Shown one piece after another: positions 31,604 through 35,180 of a stretch of 35,180 bases of DNA. Numbering within the stretch: the first letter of the stretch is position 1; each line of letters begins with the position of its first letter. A model generated the notes under the pieces. The model saw nothing but the letters and a program-made list of their open reading frames with translations. It was not told where the DNA came from and did not search any database. Both the position numbers and the translations under genes were made by a program. This DNA comes from Verrucomicrobiota bacterium. Lineage in GTDB: Bacteria > Verrucomicrobiota > Verrucomicrobiia > Verrucomicrobiales > Verrucomicrobiaceae. Location of the stretch: positions 1 to 35,180 of the forward strand of contig CAUJJC010000138.1 in NCBI GenBank assembly GCA_963204975.1, read 5' to 3'.

Positions 31604-33733
31604 TCAGTCGGTGTCGAGAATCTGGTAGAGGTTGTAGCGCTCGTCGGTCCAGACGCCTGGCTGCACGAGAGCTTCTGAACGTGAAGCGGATTCATCGCCT
31701 GGATTGTCCGTGAGAAAGGCTTCGTTATTGGTCAGCAGCACATAGTCTGTGTATTCCAGATCACCCTCTGCATCCGTGATGAATCGCGCGGTCTTCATTC
31801 CCACCACGGAGGCGATCTTCTCGATCACGGGCGCGAGCACGAGGTAACGATTGGTCACATGCACCACGATGATGCCGTCTGGCTTCATGTGCTTCTGGTA
31901 GATTTCAAAGGCCTCGCGTGTGAGCAGATGCACCGGCACCGAATCGCCACTGAAGGCATCCAGCAGCAGCACATCAAACTGCTGCGATGGCTCCCGCTCC
32001 ATGGAGAGGCGGGCATCTCCCATGATCACCTCCACCTTCCCGCCACGGGCTTCCATGTCGGCGAGATACGTGAAGTAATCGCGGGCGATCTGTGGCACCA
32101 CGGGATTGATCTCATAGAAACGGAACGTGTGGCCCGTGCGCCCATACGTGGCTGCCGTGGCCGTCCCCATGCCCACGATGCCTGCCTTGGCCCCCGGCTT
32201 GTCCTTGAGAGAATCCAGCGCCCGCCCGATGCCGGTATCGTGCCCGTAGTAGCTCAGCGGCTGCTGCTGGAGATCAGGCGTGAAGACCTGCACGCCATGC
32301 GTGATGCCACCATGATGGAAGCGGATCATGTCGCCGCCGTTTTCCTCGTCCCAAATTTTTTCCACGGACACCGCGCCGTAGAAGTTCCGCACCCGGTAGA
32401 TGCGCTCTTCCTCTTCGAAGGCGAAGTCTTTCATGAACAAGAGGCCGGACACCAGAACGGCGATGCCCGCCGGGGCCAGGAGGTATCTTTGCCAGCGCCT
32501 TTTCTTCCGCCATCCAGCACGCGTGACGATGATCGCTGCGATCACAAAGCAAAGGATGAGGCACACTGGCCACTCCAGATAGGTGGTGAACAAACGCGGG
32601 GCCGCGAGGCTAACGAACAGCCCGCCGATGGCTCCTCCGGCCGACATCAACAGGTAGAACTCGGTGAGGTGCGCCGGGTCCGGCTTGATGCGCGAGAGTT
32701 CTCCATGGCAGATCATGCAGCCAAGGAACATGGCCCAAAAGCACACGAGCAACTGCCAGCGGAAGTCGTCCATATTGTCATCCATGGTGCTCATCCAGTC
32801 GTGCAACTTTCCCTCTCCCAGACGCTCGGCGAAGCTGTCAAAGATGCCGCCATAGCAGGCTGCGACAAACAGGAATACCAGCGCGGGCAGCGCCCACAAC
32901 GCCGGACGATACCAGCGCTCGTGCTCAAAGCAGATGATGAAGGTGAGCAGGTAAAGGCTCAGCGGCACCACCCACAGGAAGGGAATCACCGCCACATCGG
33001 TGCAGACGTGATTCGTCGTGGCCAGCAGCAGCATGCTCGCCATCGCGGGCAGCAGCACCCAGAGGGAACGCTGCCAGATGGCTGGCGTGCTCGCCGCCTT
33101 CGCTGCCGCATGGGCTTCTTCATCGTGGTGGCTCTTGCTATCGCGCCACAATGATCCCAGGCATAACAAAGCGAAGGCCACAAAGCCCAACGACCAGCGC
33201 ACCGTCTGCTCCTGCACATCCCAGCGCGGTTCAAAGATGAACGGATACGTGATCAGCGCCGTGAGGGAGCCGATGTTCGACAGCGCATACAGACGCCAGG
33301 GCTTTCCCCCCGGCACCGCGCGTGAGAACCACACCTGCACCAGCGGACTCGTGCTGGACAAGACGAAGTAGGGCAGCCCCACCGAGGCGATCAGCAGCAG
33401 CAAAATGCGGCCCGTGGGATCTTCATTGCCCGTCGGCTTCCAGCTTGCCGAAGGCGCGATCGGCAGCATCGCGGCGGCAGCGATCACCAGCACGCCATGG
33501 ATGATGAACTGCCACTTGCGCGGAAGATGCATCAGACCATGCGCATAGGCGTAACCGGCAAACAGGAGGCACTGGAAGAATAGCATGCACGTCGTCCACA
33601 CGCCGGGACTGCCACCAAACCAGGGCAGGATGAACTTGCTAATGACGGGCTGAACTTGGAAGAGCAGGAAGGCACTGAGAAGGCTCAGCACACTGAGTAA
33701 CCACATCATTCGGGCAGGGGAGGAGTTGGGCAT
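31604..33733 (-). CDS. MFS-like membrane domain fused to spermidine synthase-like domain
   Basis: 709 aa from the ATG at 33733. The N-terminal ~450 residues are a polytopic membrane domain: helices LSLLSAFLLFQVQPVISKFILPWFGG, VWTTCMLFFQCLLFAGYAYAHGLM, IIHGVLVIAAAAMLPI, ILLLLIASVGLPYFVLSSTSPLVQVWFSR and more. The C-terminal ~250 residues are a Rossmann domain with GIVGMGTATAATYG near 520, FYEINP, VIMGDAR, and LLLDAFSGDSVPVHLL, as in spermidine synthase-like methyl/aminopropyl transferases. Proteins of this layout are annotated as fused MFS/spermidine synthase. No putrescine-binding proof is available here. It may use SAM or decarboxylated SAM near the membrane. Confidence 0.9.
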   Translation of the reverse strand: MPNSSPARMMWLLSVLSLLSAFLLFQVQPVISKFILPWFGGSPGVWTTCMLFFQCLLFAGYAYAHGLMHLPRKWQFIIHGVLVIAAAAMLPIAPSASWKPTGNEDPTGRILLLLIASVGLPYFVLSSTSPLVQVWFSRAVPGGKPWRLYALSNIGSLTALITYPFIFEPRWDVQEQTVRWSLGFVAFALLCLGSLWRDSKSHHDEEAHAAAKAASTPAIWQRSLWVLLPAMASMLLLATTNHVCTDVAVIPFLWVVPLSLYLLTFIICFEHERWYRPALWALPALVFLFVAACYGGIFDSFAERLGEGKLHDWMSTMDDNMDDFRWQLLVCFWAMFLGCMICHGELSRIKPDPAHLTEFYLLMSAGGAIGGLFVSLAAPRLFTTYLEWPVCLILCFVIAAIIVTRAGWRKKRRWQRYLLAPAGIAVLVSGLLFMKDFAFEEEERIYRVRNFYGAVSVEKIWDEENGGDMIRFHHGGITHGVQVFTPDLQQQPLSYYGHDTGIGRALDSLKDKPGAKAGIVGMGTATAATYGRTGHTFRFYEINPVVPQIARDYFTYLADMEARGGKVEVIMGDARLSMEREPSQQFDVLLLDAFSGDSVPVHLLTREAFEIYQKHMKPDGIIVVHVTNRYLVLAPVIEKIASVVGMKTARFITDAEGDLEYTDYVLLTNNEAFLTDNPGDESASRSEALVQPGVWTDERYNLYQILDTD

Positions 33734-33942
33734 GGATGGAATAATCTGGCAGGCTGACAGACTAGCCAATTCATGAAAAGCACGAACGTGTATTTGCCTC
33801 GACCACCAGCGGACGCTGCTAACGCGCAGGCTCAGCGGTTGTTGCCTGAAACCTTGCCACTTGCCTTGCTGCGCGCTCCTCAGGTGGCTTGAGAAAAGGC
33901 AAGGCGGTGATTTGAGCGGCGTTTAATGATCTTCTTTTCACG

Positions 33943-34737
33943 ATGAAATCTGCTATCACCCTGGCTTTGGCCATGCTCGCCATCACTGCTCACAGTCTCG
34001 AAATCATCGCTCATCGAGGTTACTCGGCCAAGGCACCCGAGAATACGGTGGCGGCGTTTGCCGCAGGATGGGAGGCAGGCACTGATGCCTGTGAACTCGA
34101 TCTGCATCTCACTGCAGATGACAAGGTCATCATCTGTCATGACAAAGATACTCGGCGCACCACGGGCGTGCTGAAGGTGATCGCGAAGACCGCCTTCGAT
34201 GAGCTTCGGAAGCTCGATGCGGGTTCCTGGAAAGGCGAGCAGTGGAAGGGTGAGAAGCTGCCGACACTCGATGAGTCCATCTCTACGCTGCCTGAAGGCA
34301 GCCAGCGATTTTTCCTGGAGATCAAGTGCGGGAAGGAAGTCGTGCCAGCGCTCGCTCGTGAACTGGCACGCTGGCGTCCTCGCGAGAAGCAACTGGCCTT
34401 CATCAGTTTTGACCAGGAAGCGCTGGCGGCTGCCAAAAAATCAATGCCCTGGATGAACTGCTACTTCCTCTCGGGCACGAAGGACAAGAACAAGCAACCA
34501 CGCACGCTCGCGCAAGTCATCGCCATGGCGACGTCAGCCGGGCTGGATGGACTGGATCTCGGGCTCGACTGGCCGTGGTCGAAGGCGATGGTGGAGCAGA
34601 TTCATGACGCAGGATTAAAGGTGTATGCCTACACAGCCAACAAGCCTGCGGACATTCAGCGCCTCGCCGCCGCAGGCGTGGATGGCATCACCACGGATGA
34701 TCCCGTGCTGACGAAGCAGTCGATCTCCACTCCCTGA
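33943..34737 (+). CDS. Periplasmic glycerophosphodiester phosphodiesterase
   Basis: 264 aa. The signal peptide is MKSAITLALAMLAITAHS. The GDPD TIM-barrel motifs are IIAHRGYSAKAPENT (His24, Arg25, Glu33), DACELDLHLTADDKVIICHD (Glu51 and Asp53 as metal ligands, His66 catalytic) and FLEIKCG near 125-131. The C-terminus has DGLDLGLDWPW, VYAYTANKPADIQRLAAAGVDGITTDDP, also canonical. It hydrolyses glycerophosphodiesters to sn-glycerol 3-phosphate and alcohol, using a divalent metal. Signal peptide position suggests export. Divergent from the MFS-SpeE gene with ~210 bp between them. Confidence 0.94.
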   Translation: MKSAITLALAMLAITAHSLEIIAHRGYSAKAPENTVAAFAAGWEAGTDACELDLHLTADDKVIICHDKDTRRTTGVLKVIAKTAFDELRKLDAGSWKGEQWKGEKLPTLDESISTLPEGSQRFFLEIKCGKEVVPALARELARWRPREKQLAFISFDQEALAAAKKSMPWMNCYFLSGTKDKNKQPRTLAQVIAMATSAGLDGLDLGLDWPWSKAMVEQIHDAGLKVYAYTANKPADIQRLAAAGVDGITTDDPVLTKQSISTP

Positions 34738-34839
34738 GGCTTCAGCCAAAGCAAGCCACGACACCATCAGGGATGGACCCCGGCAACAAAACGCGAAGGC
34801 TTCACTCGCTGGCGGCGTAGATTCCTCATCGTTTCAACC

Positions 34840-35180
34840 ATGCTCACTCGCCGCCAGCTTCTTCAGACCACCGGACAAGGCTTTGGCGCGCTTGCCTGCG
34901 CTTCGCTGGAGGCAGCGGAGTCCTCGCATCACTCGCAGGTCGTCGCACCGAAGGCCAAGCGCGTCATCCAGCTCTTCATGGGCGGAGCGGCCAGTCACAT
35001 CGACCTCTTCGATTTCAAGCCCGCTCTGATCAAGCATCACGGGCAGGAGTCAGACTTCGGAGAAAAGGTGGAGGCGTTTCAAAATGGCCTGGGTCCATGG
35101 AAGAAGCCGGTATGGGAATTCACGCCGCATGGGCGGTGTGGCAAGATGCTCAGCGAGGCCGTGGCCCCGCTCGGTGCTTG
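34840..35180 (+). CDS. DUF1501 protein, N-terminal part only (cut by window end)
   Basis: 113 complete codons are present and the frame is open at the window edge. It starts MLTRRQLLQTTGQGFGALACAS, a twin-arginine-like signal. KRVIQLFMGGAASHIDLFDFKPAL near 46-69 is the standard start of DUF1501 proteins. KPVWEFTPHGRCGKMLSE matches the following block. DUF1501 proteins are abundant in verrucomicrobia and planctomycetes, often paired with cytochrome-containing DUF1549/DUF1553 proteins. Here the upstream neighbour is a GDPD gene and no partner is visible. Sulfatase-like or unknown extracytoplasmic function. Confidence 0.92.
   Translation, partial: MLTRRQLLQTTGQGFGALACASLEAAESSHHSQVVAPKAKRVIQLFMGGAASHIDLFDFKPALIKHHGQESDFGEKVEAFQNGLGPWKKPVWEFTPHGRCGKMLSEAVAPLGA

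Overview
The window looks like a chromosomal segment of a Verrucomicrobiota bacterium, most likely Verrucomicrobiaceae/Prosthecobacter-like. This is inferred from gene content, with no database search. The supporting families are DUF1080 and DUF1501 proteins, a Tat-exported dimethylformamidase-like protein, a Hanks-type kinase with a WD40-like tail, verrucomicrobial-style Cys/His proteins beside a CusA/CzcA pump, high GC, and pyrimidine-rich translation leaders with almost no Shine-Dalgarno sites.

Layout. (1) 1-2596 is an accessory-looking patch. It holds a HUH-Rep-like reading frame that runs through a cluster of short repeats and lacks a sensible stop, an opposing membrane-protein gene, and about 630 bp without a convincing gene. 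It ends at tRNA-Leu(UAA) (2597-2681, minus). (2) 2887-9515 is a type IV pilus / type II secretion-like operon: two tandem PilB/GspE ATPases, a GspF/PilC platform protein, one GspG-like pseudopilin, and a secreted Yellow/MRJP-like protein coupled to the pseudopilin by a GTGA overlap. (3) 9519-14019 holds a Tat-exported dimethylformamidase-like protein (minus), a membrane Ser/Thr kinase and an alpha/beta hydrolase. (4) 14009-21747 (minus) is a seven-gene heavy-metal efflux operon. In transcription order it encodes a secreted Cys/His-rich protein, a TolC-type channel, a DUF3147 membrane protein, a membrane-fusion protein with a His-rich segment and C-terminal anchor, a CzcA/CusA pump, a small periplasmic Cys-rich protein and a ferritin-like protein. 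Crossing dyads lie just before its first gene. (5) 21857-26025 has a hot-dog thioesterase, a radical SAM protein, a DUF1287 protein, a small Cys protein with an HdrA-like motif, a 2[4Fe-4S] ferredoxin-domain protein and a short ORF. (6) 26077-28578 has a two-domain DUF1080 protein followed by a repeat-rich stretch: four 21-bp tandem repeats, a perfect 24-bp inverted repeat, and a membrane ORF carrying a 36-bp sequence twice in frame. (7) 28649-35180 has a SixA-type phosphatase, a lipoprotein coupled to trmB, DUF4282 and DUF4870 membrane proteins, an MFS-like/spermidine-synthase fusion, a periplasmic glycerophosphodiesterase and the start of a DUF1501 gene cut by the window end.

Nothing here is a proven new system. 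The best candidates for one are the efflux operon with its possible leader switch, the radical SAM / HdrA-like / ferredoxin cluster, and the short repeats that enter or abut coding sequences.
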